From NCBI RefSeq assembly GCF_019655855.1, contig NZ_BPFX01000002.1, positions 172,146-236,145 of the forward strand: a DNA stretch of 64,000 nucleotides. The letters run 5' to 3'. Below the pieces are notes generated by a model that was given only the letters and a program-made list of their open reading frames with translations, searched no databases and was not told where the DNA came from. A program made the translations under genes and the position numbers. The first letter of the stretch is position 1. Each line of letters begins with the position of its first letter. Of the stretch, positions 34,190 through 44,786 are shown one piece after another. The stretch comes from Pseudomonas paralcaligenes (GTDB lineage Bacteria > Pseudomonadota > Gammaproteobacteria > Pseudomonadales > Pseudomonadaceae).

Positions 34190-35659
34190 TCAGTAGCGCA
34201 GCAGGCTGACGTCGTCGATGCGGATCTCGACGCTGCGATCGCCCTGGCTCTTCACCCGCAGGCCGTACTGCCCGTCGGCCGGTAGCTCGTCGGTCACGTC
34301 GAACAGGAACGACGACTTCAGCCGTGCCGGTTCGGCCGCGTGATCGGCGTGTGAAAGCTCCGCGCCGCCATGGCTGCTGGCGTGGTGCGCGGCGCCGAAG
34401 AAGGTCAGATAGCCGGCCAGCCGTTCGCCGCCCTGGCTGTCGGTGATCAGCACCTCGTAGGCGCCGTCGGGCTCCTCGGTGAAGGACACGACCATCTGCA
34501 GGACCAGTGCCGAGGCGTCGCTCGTCAGCACCTTGGGCGCGGACTTGCTGGTCTGGGGCGGGGGCGCCAGGTCGAGGCTCAGACCTTGCAGGGCCTGGCG
34601 CGGGGCGGCCTGCCAGAGGCGCTGCGGCTGCTGGCGTTCATTGGCCTGCAGCAGCTCTTCGCCCGCGCTGCTGCCGAGCGCGGCCACCGGGCTGCCGAGC
34701 TGATCGTAGACGTAGTCGGGGCTGAAGGCGGCCTGGTAGGCCTGCGCGACGCTGTATTCGACGCGCTGGCCGTTGGCGTCGAAGAACTGGTAGGGCCAGG
34801 GCACGGCCTGCAGCTCGGCCAGCGAGGGGCGTCGCCCGTTCGGCGAGCGTTCCCACTTCTGCCAGAGGTAGTCGATGTTGGCGTGGTGCAGCCAGAACAC
34901 CGGGTCGAATCCGGCCGAGGGCACTTCGCCCATCAGGCCGGCGTGGGCCTTGTCGCGGTAGATCGAGTTCCACATGGTCAGGTCGTTGGAGACGCCGCCG
35001 ATGTAGTTGTGCATCGCGCCGTGCGGGGCGCGGTCGATCTGGTTGCTGAAGACGCTGAAGACCCGGCTCTGGAACAGGCTGGTCACGTCCAGCAGCTTGT
35101 CCATGTTGGCGATGGGTGTGTTCTGGATCGGCTGGCCGGCGTTCAGGCTGGGCAGGCGTTCGGCGCTGAACAGGCTGGAGTTTGGCCTGCGGATGGGCTC
35201 GGGCATCACCCGATAGGCGATGTTGGTGTAGTCCCAGTAGGGCAGGGCGAAGTCGCGCTTGCCGGAGAGCTGGCGCACCACGGCCTCGAAATGCTGGATG
35301 TACAGGCGGTGCCAGAGCAGGAAGTGAATCTCCGAGCCGTCCTGGTGGGTGCAGGTGTTCCAGCCCCACTTGAGCTGGCCGATGTTGGTGTAGGACGGGC
35401 AGAGCGGGTTGTCGCCATCGGGAATGGTCGGCGGGATGGCGTGGGTGGCGCCCTGGTAGTACCAGCTGCGCGGGTCGGCGCAGCCCAGGGCGCGCATCTT
35501 CTGCAGGGCGGTCTGCAGCGCCATCAGATCGGGCAGGGCCGCGGCGGTGCTGGCGTTCTTGCGAACGAAGGGCGGGGCGTTGGTCGCGGTTTCGGCCTGG
35601 GCCTGGCTGGCGAGAAGCAAGGAGGCGCCGAGGAGGGCGCCGAGAGCGGCATGCTGCAT
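34190..35659 (-). CDS. Secreted tyrosinase-family copper oxidase
   Basis: A 489-residue type-3 copper protein with a Sec signal peptide (residues 1-22, ASQAQA/E). The dinuclear copper site looks complete: CuA His73 (GATHAIP), His105 (CTH) and His117 (FLLWHRLY, with a Leu where FLPWHR is common); CuB His213 and His217 (HGAMHNYIGG) and His258/259 (FDPVFWLHHANIDYLW). The C-terminal 150 residues form an extra beta-rich domain (YEVLITDSQGG to VEIRIDDVSLLRY) like the shielding domains of plant and fungal enzymes. It probably oxidises phenols in the periplasm or outside; melanin formation is possible. It interrupts the PA5236-PA5234 order, so it looks like an accessory insertion. A cognate caddie chaperone is not seen. 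Confidence 0.88.
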   Translation of the reverse strand: MQHAALGALLGASLLLASQAQAETATNAPPFVRKNASTAAALPDLMALQTALQKMRALGCADPRSWYYQGATHAIPPTIPDGDNPLCPSYTNIGQLKWGWNTCTHQDGSEIHFLLWHRLYIQHFEAVVRQLSGKRDFALPYWDYTNIAYRVMPEPIRRPNSSLFSAERLPSLNAGQPIQNTPIANMDKLLDVTSLFQSRVFSVFSNQIDRAPHGAMHNYIGGVSNDLTMWNSIYRDKAHAGLMGEVPSAGFDPVFWLHHANIDYLWQKWERSPNGRRPSLAELQAVPWPYQFFDANGQRVEYSVAQAYQAAFSPDYVYDQLGSPVAALGSSAGEELLQANERQQPQRLWQAAPRQALQGLSLDLAPPPQTSKSAPKVLTSDASALVLQMVVSFTEEPDGAYEVLITDSQGGERLAGYLTFFGAAHHASSHGGAELSHADHAAEPARLKSSFLFDVTDELPADGQYGLRVKSQGDRSVEIRIDDVSLLRY

Positions 35660-35819
35660 AGATTCATCCCTGTATGCGGATCGACGGGAAAGGCTCTGGG
35701 CCTTTGCGAGGTGGCGTCGGGCCGGCGCCATCCGGCTCCGGGGCAGGCATCCGTGCCCGCGCTGGTGGAGGAGTCTAGCAGTGAATCGCGGAGGCGCCGC
35801 CACGGGGCGGCGCGGTGCT

Positions 35820-36800
35820 TCAGCGGACGAGCACGACCACCTTGCCCACGGCCTTGCGCTGGCCCAGGGCGTCGATGGCTTCGCCGCCGCGCGCCAGCGG
35901 GAAGGTCTGCGACACCAGCGGCTTGAGCTTGCCCTCGGCGTGCCAGGCGAACAGCTGCTCGAAGTTGGCCGCGTTGTCCTGCGGCTGGCGCTGGGCGAAG
36001 GAGCCCCAGAACACGCCGATCAGCGCCGCGCCCTTGAGCAGCGGCAGGTTGGCCGGCAGGGCCGGGATGCCGCCGCCGGCGGCGAAGCCGACCACCAGGA
36101 AGCGGCCGTTCCAGGCGATGGAGCGGAAGGCCTCCTCGAAAAGATCGCCCCCGACCGGGTCGTAGATCACGTCCACGCCCTGGCCGCCGGTGAGCTTCTT
36201 CACTTCTTCCTTGAGGCTCTGCTCGCTGTAGTTGATCAGGTGGTCGGCGCCGGCGTTGCGCGCCACTTCCAGCTTCTCGGCGGTGCTCGCCGCGGCGATC
36301 ACCTTGGCGCCCATGGCCTTGCCGATCTCCACCGCCGCCAGGCCGACGCCACCGGAGGCGCCGAGCACCAGCAGGGTCTCGCCCGGCTGCAGGTTGGCGC
36401 GCTGCTTCAACGCGTGCATCGAGGTGCCGTAGGTCATGCCGAAGGCGGCGGCGCTGGTCAGCTCCATGCTCTTCGGCACGGGCAGCACGTTGTAGGCGGG
36501 TACCGCCACTTCCTCGGCGAAGCCGCCCCAGCCGGTCAGCGCCATGACCCGGTCGCCCGGCTTGAGGTGGGTGATCTTCTCGCCGACCGCCTTGACCACG
36601 CCGGCGGCCTCGCCACCCGGGGCGAACGGGAACGGCGGCTTGAACTGGTACTTGCCCTCGATGATCAGGGTATCGGGGAAGTTGACCCCGGCGGCGTGCA
36701 CTTCGATCAGCACCTCGTTCTTCTTGGGTTCGGGGCTGGGCAGGTCTTCCAGGACCAGGCTGGAGGCCGGGCCGAAGGCTTTGCAGAGCAGGGCTTTCAT
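35820..36800 (-). CDS. Zinc-less MDR-family NADPH:quinone oxidoreductase
   Basis: A 326-residue medium-chain dehydrogenase/reductase of the quinone-reductase type. It has the NADPH motif LVLGASGGVGLAAVEI, the GGEAAGVV and GDRVMALTGWGGFAEE motifs of the GroES-like domain, and lacks the Cys/His set for catalytic or structural zinc, as expected for QOR proteins. ATG 36800 has GAGGAAA 7 bases upstream. It corresponds by context to PA5234. Physiological substrate not defined. Confidence 0.93.
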   Translation of the reverse strand: MKALLCKAFGPASSLVLEDLPSPEPKKNEVLIEVHAAGVNFPDTLIIEGKYQFKPPFPFAPGGEAAGVVKAVGEKITHLKPGDRVMALTGWGGFAEEVAVPAYNVLPVPKSMELTSAAAFGMTYGTSMHALKQRANLQPGETLLVLGASGGVGLAAVEIGKAMGAKVIAAASTAEKLEVARNAGADHLINYSEQSLKEEVKKLTGGQGVDVIYDPVGGDLFEEAFRSIAWNGRFLVVGFAAGGGIPALPANLPLLKGAALIGVFWGSFAQRQPQDNAANFEQLFAWHAEGKLKPLVSQTFPLARGGEAIDALGQRKAVGKVVVLVR

Positions 36801-36958
36801 CGCACTTTCCTCGGGTTCGTGACTGTCCGGCAGTGTAGGCGGCGGGTCGCGAGGGTCAACGAGCATGGCCGCATCTGATGGCGCCCCATAAGCACCGGGC
36901 TTGGGCATGGGGGCGGCTATGGCTATGCTAGGCGGCATCCGCCTTCGAGGAGTCGTCC

Positions 36959-37366
36959 GTGAAAAACTGCATCGCGTTGCTGCTGGCCCTGATCCTGCCC
37001 TGCGCCGCCCTGGCCAACAGCGGCGGTGGCGAGGAGAACGCCGCGCCCAAGGTCGCCTACTACAACCTGGTGCCGGCCCTGGTGGGCAATTTCGGCGCTG
37101 GGCCCAAGCTCAAGTTCTACAAGGCCGACATCGCCCTGCGGGTGACCGGCAGCGAAGCCGAGGAGCGGGTCGAGCACCACGAACCGCTGATCCGCAACCA
37201 GCTGGTGATGCTGTTCTCCCAGCAGACCGAGGCCAGCATGGCCGACGAGGCGGCCAAGGAGAAGCTGCGCCAGGACGCCCTCAAGCAGGTGCAGGAAGTG
37301 CTGACCCAGGAAGAAGGCAAGCCGATTGTCGAAGACCTGCTGTTCAACAACCTCATCATCCAGTAG
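36959..37366 (+). CDS. FliL-like periplasmic protein
   Basis: A 135-residue protein with a signal peptide (residues 1-19, ALA/N) followed by a FliL-type domain (YYNLVPALVGNFG, LKFYKADIALRVTG, IRNQLVMLFSQQT, ending FNNLIIQ). Classical FliL is a membrane-anchored flagellar stator-associated protein; this one appears exported and is away from flagellar genes, so a different role is likely. GTG start at 36959 with GAGGAG 9 bases upstream. The TAG stop is part of a REP-like repeat. Same as PA5233 by position. Confidence 0.85.
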   Translation: MKNCIALLLALILPCAALANSGGGEENAAPKVAYYNLVPALVGNFGAGPKLKFYKADIALRVTGSEAEERVEHHEPLIRNQLVMLFSQQTEASMADEAAKEKLRQDALKQVQEVLTQEEGKPIVEDLLFNNLIIQ

Positions 37367-37446
37367 GGCGGGTACAACCCGCGCCGGTCGTCGAGCAGCG
37401 CCCCGCACTTGCCAGGGGCGCGCTGGCGGGTTTCACCCGCCCTACG
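37363..37446. repeat. REP-like element, family A, supplying stop codons to both flanking genes
   Basis: Left arm 37363-37383 (GTAGGGCGGGTACAACCCGC) and right arm 37424-37446 (GGCGGGTTTCACCCGCCCTACG minus ends). The TAG in the left arm (37364-37366) is the FliL-like stop; the CTA in the right arm (37442-37444) is the stop of the minus-strand permease gene. A loop of about 40 bases separates them. Confidence 0.88.
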
Positions 37447-38566
37447 CCATCTGCGCCAGGGTCTTGCGGAAGCGCAGCAGGGCCGCGGTGAAGAACAGTG
37501 CGCCGATGCCGGCGATGGCCAGCAGCTGCGGCCAGACGATGGACAGCCCCGCGCCGCGGTAGAGGATGGCCTGGGCCAGGGCGACGAAGTGGGTGGTCGG
37601 CGCCGCCAGCATGATCTGCTGCACCAGCTCCGGCATGCTCTCGCGCGGCGTGGTGCCGCCGGAGAGGATCTGCAGCGGCAGCAGCACCAGGATGATCAGC
37701 AGGCCCAGCTGCGGCATCGAGCGCGCCACGGTGCCGAAGAAGATGCCCATCGAGGTGGTGGCGAACAGGTGCAGCGCCGCGCCCGCCAGGAACAGCGCCA
37801 GCGAGCCCTCGATCGGCACCTGCAGCCAGCCCTGCACCACCAGCAGCAGCGACAGCGCCGCCGCCACCAGCACCACCAGGCCCATCGACCAGACCTTGGC
37901 CAGCATGATCTCCAGCGGCGTCACCGGCATCACCAGCAGGTGCTCCACCGTGCCGTGCTCGCGCTCGCGGATCAGCGCCGCGCCGGTGAGGATGATCGAC
38001 AGCATGGTGATCTGGTTGATCACCTCCATCACCGAGCCGAACCAGGCGCGCGTCAGGTTGGGGTTGAAGGCGACCCGCACCGCCAGCTCCGCCGGCTGCT
38101 GCAGCTCGCCCCGGTAGCGGCGGACGAACTCGGCCACCTCGCTGGCGCCGATGCTCTGGATGTAGCCGGCGCCGGTGAAGGCCATGCTCACCTGGGTGGC
38201 GTCGACGTTGAGCTGGATCGCCGGGCTGCGCCCGGCCAGCACGTCGCGCTGGAAGTCCGGCGGGATGTTGAGGGTGAAGGTGTAGCGGCCGGAGTCCATG
38301 CCGCGGTCCATCTGGCTCAGGTCGATGCGTTCCGGCGGCCGGAAGTAGGGCGCCTGGAAGGCCTGGACCAGGCGCTCGGAGAGCTGCGACTGGTCCTCGT
38401 CGACCACCGCGATGGCGGCGTTGTGTAGGCTCTCCGGCATGCTGGTGGCGGAGGAATACACGCCCAGGCTGAAGGCCCAGAGGATCAGCACCACCAGCGC
38501 CAGGTCGTGCTGCAGGCTGCGCAGTTCCTTGACGCCGAGGTGGAGGATATTGGCCAGGCGTTCCAT
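37442..38566 (-). CDS. ABC-2 type export permease (YhhJ-like)
   Basis: A 374-residue integral membrane subunit of an ABC exporter. It has one N-terminal helix (about 23-40), a large periplasmic domain (about 45-180), then five helices with the ABC-2 motif IREREHGTVEHLLVMPVTPLEIMLAKVW between helices 2 and 3. It is the last gene of a HlyD-like / RbbA-like / YhhJ-like operon matching E. coli yhiI-rbbA-yhhJ and PA5232-PA5230. Start overlaps the RbbA-like stop by one base (TGATG), with GGAGG just upstream. Its stop codon is within a REP-like repeat. Exported substrate unknown. Confidence 0.92.
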   Translation of the reverse strand: MERLANILHLGVKELRSLQHDLALVVLILWAFSLGVYSSATSMPESLHNAAIAVVDEDQSQLSERLVQAFQAPYFRPPERIDLSQMDRGMDSGRYTFTLNIPPDFQRDVLAGRSPAIQLNVDATQVSMAFTGAGYIQSIGASEVAEFVRRYRGELQQPAELAVRVAFNPNLTRAWFGSVMEVINQITMLSIILTGAALIREREHGTVEHLLVMPVTPLEIMLAKVWSMGLVVLVAAALSLLLVVQGWLQVPIEGSLALFLAGAALHLFATTSMGIFFGTVARSMPQLGLLIILVLLPLQILSGGTTPRESMPELVQQIMLAAPTTHFVALAQAILYRGAGLSIVWPQLLAIAGIGALFFTAALLRFRKTLAQMA

Positions 38567-41271
38567 CACACCTCCTGTTTGCGCAGCAGGCTGGCGCTGA
38601 GCAGGGTCAGCAGCGGCACGGTCAGCGCCAGGGCGAGGAAGTAGCCGGCCAGGTCCTGCAGTTCGAGGGCCTTGGAGAAGATGCCGCGGCTGATCACCAG
38701 GAACTGCGAGGTCGGGTAGACCTGGCCGATCAGCGCGCCGAAGCCTTCCAGCGAGGCCACCGGGTAGATCAGCCCGGAGAACTGCACGGCCGGCAGCAGG
38801 GTGGCGATGGCGGTGCCGAACACGGCGGCGATCTGGCTCTTGGTAAAGGTCGACATGAGCAGGCCCAGGCCCGTGGCGCAGGCGACGTAGAGCAGGGCGC
38901 CGAGGCCGAGGGTCAGCCAGCTGCCCTTGAGCGGCACGTCGAACACGGTGATCGCGAGCAATACCAGCAGGGCGCAGTTGAACAGGCCCAGGGCGATGTA
39001 GGGCAGCTGCTTGCCGAGGAGGAATTCCAGCCGCGTCACCGGGGTGACGTAGAGGTTGGTGATCGAGCCCAGCTCCTTCTCGCGCACCACGCCGAGGGCG
39101 GTGAGCATCGCGGGAATCAGCATCAGCAGCAGCGGGATCACCGCCGGCACCATGGCCTTGAGGCTCTCCACGTCCGGGTTGTAGCGGTAGCGCACTTCCA
39201 GCTCGGCGGCGCCGGCCGCCTGGGGCTGCGGCGAGCGCCGCGCCAGTTCGGCCAGGTAGTGCTGGTGCAGGCCGGTGACGTAGCCCTTGATGGTCTCGGC
39301 GCGGGTCGGCATGGCGCCGTCGATCCACATGCCGATCTGCGGGCTGGCGCCGCGCTTGAGGTCGCGGCCGAAGTGCGGCGGTATCTCCACCGCCAGACTG
39401 ATGTCGCCGTTGCGCAGGCGTCGTTCCAGGTCGGTGTAGTCGGTGAGCGGCGGCTTCTCCAGGAAGTAGCGCGAGCCGGACAGGTTCAGGTGGTACTCCT
39501 GGCTGGTGGTGGTGCGGTCGCGGTCGAGCACGGCGAAGGTCAGGTCCTCCACGTCCAGGCTGATGCCGTAGCCGATGATGAACAGCAGCAGCACCGTGCC
39601 GAGCAGGGCCATGCCGCCGCGGATCGGGTCGCGGCGCAGCTCCAGCGACTCGCGCCGGGCATAGCTGAGCAGCCGGCGCGGGCTGAAGCGCTGGCGTTGC
39701 GGCGGCGGCGCCTGTTCCAGCGGCGGCGCCTCGCTGACCGGCTGCTCGCCGACCGCTTCCTGCAGGTAGGCGATGAAGGTGGCTTCCAGGCTGTCCAGCC
39801 CGCGCTTGTCCATCAGCCCCTGGGGCGTGTCGCTGTCCAGCACCTTGCCGGCGTGCATCAGCGAGATGCGGTCGCAGCGCTGCGCCTCGTTCATGAAGTG
39901 GGTGGAGATGAAGATGGTCACCCCGTCGTTGCGCGACAGGTCGAGCATCAGTTGCCAGAAACCGTCGCGCGCCACCGGGTCGACCCCCGAGGTGGGTTCG
40001 TCGAGGATCAGGATTTCCGGCTGGTGGATCACCGCCACGGCCAGCGACAGGCGCTGGCGGATGCCCAGCGGCAGGCGCTCGGGGAGCATGTCCATGACCG
40101 CGCCGAGGTCGAAGCGCGCGGCCATCTGCGCCACCCGCGGCTCGATGGCGGTGGCCGGCACGTGGAACAGCTGGGCGTGCAGCACCAGGTTCTGTCGCAC
40201 CGTCAGCTCGCCGTACAGGGAAAACGCCTGGGACATGTAGCCGACCCGCTTGCGCGTGGCCATGTCCTTCGGGTCCACCGCCTGGCCGAACAGCAGGGCC
40301 TCGCCCTCGCTGGCCGGCAGCAGGCCGGTGAGCATCTTCATGGTGGTGCTCTTGCCGCAGCCGTTGGAGCCGAGGAAGCCGAAGATCTCGCCGCGGCGGA
40401 TGCGGAACGATACCCGGTCCACCGCCACGAAGTCGCCGAAGCGCATGGTCAGGTCGCGGGCCTCGATGGCGATCTCGCTGCTGTCGTGCAGCGGCGGGAT
40501 CACCACCTCGCGGTGGCCGCGCCGGCGCTCCTCCGGCAGCAGGGCGATGAAGGCCTGCTCCAGGCTGTCGCAGCCGGTGCGCCGGCGCAGCTCGGCCGGG
40601 CTGCCGGTGGCCAGCACGCGGCCGGCGTCCATCGCCACCAGGTGGTCGAAGCGCTCCGCTTCCTCCATGTAGGCGGTGGCCACCAGCACGCTCATCTGCG
40701 GGCGCTGGCTGCGGATGCGGCCGATCAGGTCCCAGAACTGGTTGCGCGACAGCGGGTCGACGCCGGTGGTGGGCTCGTCGAGGATCAGCAGGTCGGGATC
40801 GTGGATCAGCGCGCAGCACAGGCCGAGCTTCTGCTTCATGCCGCCGGACAGCTTGCCCGCCGGCCGCTCGCGGAACGCCGCCATGCCGGTGCTGCGCAGC
40901 AGGTCGTCGATGCGCCGCTCGCGCTCGGCGGCGCCCTGGCCGAACAGGCGGCCAAAGAAGTCGAGGTTCTCGAACACCGACAGGGTCGGATAGAGGTTCC
41001 TGCCCAGGCCCTGGGGCATGTAGGCGATGTGCGGGCAGACCTCGCGGCGGTGGCGGCGGCTGGCCATGTTGCCGCCGAGCACCTCGACCGTGCCGTGCTG
41101 GATCTGCCGGGCGCCGGCGACCAGCGCCAGCAGGCTGGACTTGCCGACCCCGTCCGGGCCGATCAGCCCGACCATGCGCCGCGCCGGCAGCTCCAGGTCG
41201 ATCCGTTCGAGCGCTTTGGTCTGGCCGTAGTCGAGGCCGACGCCGGCGAGCCGGGCGACCACCTCGTTCAT
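38566..41271 (-). CDS. RbbA-like ABC exporter: two ATPase domains fused to an ABC-2 permease
   Basis: A 901-residue fusion. NBD1 (about 5-235): Walker [10 protein letters not shown], signature [16 protein letters not shown], Walker [17 protein letters not shown]2 (about 275-505): Walker [11 protein letters not shown], degenerate signature [15 protein letters not shown], Walker [14 protein letters not shown]. The last 370 residues are an ABC-2 permease (helix about 555-575, large periplasmic loop, five further helices, [24 protein letters not shown] motif). E. coli RbbA has been reported as a ribosome-associated ATPase; the operon context here with a HlyD adaptor and second permease points to export. 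ATG 41271 overlaps the HlyD stop (ATGA). Confidence 0.92.
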   Translation of the reverse strand: MNEVVARLAGVGLDYGQTKALERIDLELPARRMVGLIGPDGVGKSSLLALVAGARQIQHGTVEVLGGNMASRRHRREVCPHIAYMPQGLGRNLYPTLSVFENLDFFGRLFGQGAAERERRIDDLLRSTGMAAFRERPAGKLSGGMKQKLGLCCALIHDPDLLILDEPTTGVDPLSRNQFWDLIGRIRSQRPQMSVLVATAYMEEAERFDHLVAMDAGRVLATGSPAELRRRTGCDSLEQAFIALLPEERRRGHREVVIPPLHDSSEIAIEARDLTMRFGDFVAVDRVSFRIRRGEIFGFLGSNGCGKSTTMKMLTGLLPASEGEALLFGQAVDPKDMATRKRVGYMSQAFSLYGELTVRQNLVLHAQLFHVPATAIEPRVAQMAARFDLGAVMDMLPERLPLGIRQRLSLAVAVIHQPEILILDEPTSGVDPVARDGFWQLMLDLSRNDGVTIFISTHFMNEAQRCDRISLMHAGKVLDSDTPQGLMDKRGLDSLEATFIAYLQEAVGEQPVSEAPPLEQAPPPQRQRFSPRRLLSYARRESLELRRDPIRGGMALLGTVLLLFIIGYGISLDVEDLTFAVLDRDRTTTSQEYHLNLSGSRYFLEKPPLTDYTDLERRLRNGDISLAVEIPPHFGRDLKRGASPQIGMWIDGAMPTRAETIKGYVTGLHQHYLAELARRSPQPQAAGAAELEVRYRYNPDVESLKAMVPAVIPLLLMLIPAMLTALGVVREKELGSITNLYVTPVTRLEFLLGKQLPYIALGLFNCALLVLLAITVFDVPLKGSWLTLGLGALLYVACATGLGLLMSTFTKSQIAAVFGTAIATLLPAVQFSGLIYPVASLEGFGALIGQVYPTSQFLVISRGIFSKALELQDLAGYFLALALTVPLLTLLSASLLRKQEV

Positions 41272-42335
41272 TGCGGGACCTTGATCGTCAGGTGCTCGGG
41301 CCATTCGGCCTCAGGGTCGAGACGTAGGTAGGCCATGCCCGGCACCCCGGTCTTCACCTGCTGCAGGTGCTTCTGCAGCAACCCGGGGTCGATGCGCGCC
41401 TTGACCCGGAACATCAGCTTCTCGCGCTCGCTGGCCGTCTCCACCGTCTTCGGCGTGAACTGGGCGACGCTGGCGACGTAGCTGACCTTGGCCGGGATCA
41501 CGTATTGCGGCGCGGCGTCGATCACCAGGCGCACCTCGCTGTCGAGCGCCACCAGGCCGGCCTGGCGCTCGGGCAGGAAGAAGGTCATGTAGACGTCGGT
41601 GAGGTCGACCAGGTTGAGCACCTTGCCGCCTGCGCCGAGCACTTCGCCGGGCTGGGCGACGCGGTACTGCACGCGGCCGGCGCGCGGCGCCTTGAGCCGG
41701 CTGTCGTCGAGGTCCGCCTGCAGGCGGTCGACGCTGGCGCGGGCGGCCTCCACGGCGGACTCCGCCTCGATCGCCTGGGACTGGGCGGCGGCGATGCCGG
41801 CGGCGGCGGAGCTGACCTGGGCGCGGGCCGCGGCCAGCGCCGCCTCGGCGCTCTGCAGGCGGGCCAGGTCATCGTCCAGCTGCTGCTGGGCCATGGCGTT
41901 GCGCTTGACCAGGGTGGCGCTGCGGGCGTAGCGCTTGCGCGCCGCGTCCAGCTCGGCCTGGCGCTGGCGCACCACGGCCTCGGCGGTGAGCTTCTCGCTC
42001 TCGCGCAGGCTGATCTGGCTGGTGGCGGTGATGCGGCCGTTCTCGGCCTGCTTCAGTTGCGCCCTGGCCTGGGCCAGCTGGGCCTCCAGCACCTGGGTGT
42101 CCATCTGCGCGAGGACCTGCCCGGGCTGGACGAAGTCGCCTTCGTCGACCTCGATGGCGGCGATGCGCCCGGCCAGCTTGGTGGCGACATCCACCTCGGT
42201 GGCCTCGATCCGCCCGTTGCCGCTGGCGAAGCCCTCGCCCAGCCCTTGCGGGCGAAGTTGCCACCAGGCCGCGGCGACCAGCAGGGCCAGGCCGGCGGCG
42301 ATCAGGTAGGGCAGGGGACGTTGCGTTTTGTTCAT
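41268..42335 (-). CDS. HlyD-family membrane fusion (periplasmic adaptor) protein, YhiI-like
   Basis: A 355-residue adaptor with one N-terminal membrane anchor (about 10-27), a lipoyl/barrel-sandwich half ([23 protein letters not shown] region), a long alpha-helical hairpin (about 80-220, rich in Ala/Gln/Arg heptads), the second lipoyl half ([19 protein letters not shown]) and a beta-barrel domain. First gene of the exporter operon. ATG 42335 ([10 protein letters not shown]) is chosen because the membrane anchor follows at once; an upstream in-frame ATG at 42500 adds an unlikely Pro/Thr-rich leader. It would link the inner-membrane exporter to an outer-membrane channel encoded elsewhere. Confidence 0.92.
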   Translation of the reverse strand: MNKTQRPLPYLIAAGLALLVAAAWWQLRPQGLGEGFASGNGRIEATEVDVATKLAGRIAAIEVDEGDFVQPGQVLAQMDTQVLEAQLAQARAQLKQAENGRITATSQISLRESEKLTAEAVVRQRQAELDAARKRYARSATLVKRNAMAQQQLDDDLARLQSAEAALAAARAQVSSAAAGIAAAQSQAIEAESAVEAARASVDRLQADLDDSRLKAPRAGRVQYRVAQPGEVLGAGGKVLNLVDLTDVYMTFFLPERQAGLVALDSEVRLVIDAAPQYVIPAKVSYVASVAQFTPKTVETASEREKLMFRVKARIDPGLLQKHLQQVKTGVPGMAYLRLDPEAEWPEHLTIKVPQ

Positions 42336-42423
42336 CTCGGCTTCCCTTCTGCGAGCCCCGTCGAGGGGATGGTTAGCAGGCTTCCATTCTCTGCCGGTCG
42401 TGGTTGCGGCAACGTGACTCAGG

Positions 42424-44286
42424 TCAAGCGGATGGCCTGCCGTGGGTGGCGAAAGTGGCGTTCCAGACGCAGGTACGGTTGCGCCCGTCGTGCTTGGCAC
42501 GGTACAGCGCCTGGTCGCTGCGCGCCACCAGCGCGCCCGGGTGTTCCTCGGTTATCGGCTCGGCCACAGCCAGGCCGATGCTCAGGGTCAGCCGCCCCTC
42601 GGGGCTCGCCGGATGGACGATGGCCAGCGCGGCGATCAGCGCATGGACCCGCGCGGCCACATGCTCGCCGCCTTCCAGGCCGGTGTTGGCGAGGATGATG
42701 GCGAATTCCTCGCCGCCGTAGCGGCAGGCGACGTCGCCCTCGCGTTGCAGGCTGTTCTGCAGCACTTCGCCGACCTGGCGTAGGGCATCGTCGCCGGCCA
42801 GGTGGCCGAGGCTGTCGTTGAACGCCTTGAAGTGGTCGATATCCAGCATCAGCAGCGCCAGCGGCGCGTCGATCCGGCGCAGGCGGCGCCATTCGCCCTG
42901 CAGCTGCTGGTCGAAGAAGCGCCGGTTGTACAGGCCGGTCAGGCCGTCCAGGTGCGACAGGCGCTGCAGGCGGGCCTCCAGCTCCAGGCGCTCGCTGTTG
43001 TCGCGGGACACGGCGATCAGGTATTCGCGCTCGCCCTGTTGCACCAGCTGGGTGTTGATCTCCGCCGGCTGGCGGCTGCCGTCCTGGCGGTACAGCTCGC
43101 GCTGGAAGATGCGCGACTGGTTGTCCTGGCGCGCCGTGCGCACCTCCTCCAGCCAGTCGTGGAAGCCCGGCAGCAGGCGTTCGGGGTCGTCGCGCAGGAG
43201 CTGGGCGAACTGCTCGGCGGGGTAGCCCAGGCCGGCGTGGGTGGCGCGGTTCATGTGCAGCAGCTCGCGGCTGCGGGTATCGAAGATGAACAGGCTGTCG
43301 TGACTGGAGTCGGTCAGGTCGAGCACCAGTTGCAGGCGCTCGCGGCTGTCGCGCAGGTGGCGCTCGGTCTCCTCGCGGCGCGCGGCTTCCTCGTGCAGGC
43401 GGCGGTTGGCCATCTGCATGGCGCTGGCGCGGCGCATGTTCTCCAGCGCCAGCGCCAGGGCGGCGACCAGCAGCAGGCTGATGGCCAGGCCGGCGCCCAG
43501 GACCACCTCCGGCAGCGGCGTGTCCAGGCTCTGCAGCAGGCTCGCGGTGGGGCTCAGCTGCAGGCTGAAGGAGCCGTTGTTGAGCAGGTGCAGGCCCACC
43601 TCGCGGGCCATCTGCAACTGGGTGTCGGGGTGCTCGTAGCTGTACAGGCTGCGCTGGTTCTCCAGCAGCCGCACGCTGAAGCTGCCCCGGTCGAGCTGGG
43701 CCAGCAGCTCGTCCATCAGCGGCTCGACGCGGAACACGCCCTGCAGGAAGCCGTCGAACTCGCGCTTGCCCGTGCCGTCCTGCAGGTACAGCGGGGTGTA
43801 GAGGATGAAGCCGAGGCCGCCCTGGACCAGCGGGAAGCTGTTGGAGAAGCGCTGCTCGCCGGTCTGCCTGGCCTGCATCGCCAGCGGGTAGTTGGGGTGG
43901 TCGGGAGTCAGGCGGAAATTGACCGCCGCCTCGTTGCCGAGCAGGGGCAGCAGCCAGCGTATCCGCAGGTCGGCGCCGGTCCACTGGACGGACTGGTAGG
44001 CGGGGAAGTCGGCCAGCGCCAGCTCCGCTTCCTGTTCCCAGCTCTCCCGCGGCAGGCGCCCCAGGCTGTTCCACAGGCGGGCGATGCGGCCGAGGCTTTC
44101 CACCTCGGTATGCAGGGTGGCTTCCAGGCGGCGCGCGAGGGTGCGCGCCTCGTAGTCCACCCTTTCGTTCACGCGTGCCTGCTGGGCCTGTTCCAGTTGG
44201 CGCCAGAGCATGATGCTGGCCATGTTCAGCGCCAGGAATACGAGGACCAGCGCCAGGCGCGCCGGCCAGATGGGACGTACGCGCAT
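42424..44286 (-). CDS. Membrane sensor diguanylate cyclase (CHASE-like, PAS, GGDEF)
   Basis: A 620-residue c-di-GMP synthase. Two membrane helices (about 10-28 and 258-280) enclose a periplasmic CHASE-like sensor domain. A coiled linker leads to a PAS domain (about 315-440, LVLDLTDSSHDSLFIFD) and a C-terminal GGDEF domain (about 445-610). The active motif is GGEEF, the substrate-loop LDIDHFKAFND is intact, and an RxxD inhibitory site (REGD) stands five residues before GGEEF, so product inhibition is expected. No EAL domain. It sits alone between the exporter operon and the EVE gene. The sensed ligand is unknown. Confidence 0.93.
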   Translation of the reverse strand: MRVRPIWPARLALVLVFLALNMASIMLWRQLEQAQQARVNERVDYEARTLARRLEATLHTEVESLGRIARLWNSLGRLPRESWEQEAELALADFPAYQSVQWTGADLRIRWLLPLLGNEAAVNFRLTPDHPNYPLAMQARQTGEQRFSNSFPLVQGGLGFILYTPLYLQDGTGKREFDGFLQGVFRVEPLMDELLAQLDRGSFSVRLLENQRSLYSYEHPDTQLQMAREVGLHLLNNGSFSLQLSPTASLLQSLDTPLPEVVLGAGLAISLLLVAALALALENMRRASAMQMANRRLHEEAARREETERHLRDSRERLQLVLDLTDSSHDSLFIFDTRSRELLHMNRATHAGLGYPAEQFAQLLRDDPERLLPGFHDWLEEVRTARQDNQSRIFQRELYRQDGSRQPAEINTQLVQQGEREYLIAVSRDNSERLELEARLQRLSHLDGLTGLYNRRFFDQQLQGEWRRLRRIDAPLALLMLDIDHFKAFNDSLGHLAGDDALRQVGEVLQNSLQREGDVACRYGGEEFAIILANTGLEGGEHVAARVHALIAALAIVHPASPEGRLTLSIGLAVAEPITEEHPGALVARSDQALYRAKHDGRNRTCVWNATFATHGRPSA

Positions 44287-44336
44287 GGTCGGCTCCGCAG
44301 GCTATGTCATGGTGATAGCACAGCGCCGATGGCGAC

Positions 44337-44786
<450 letters not shown>

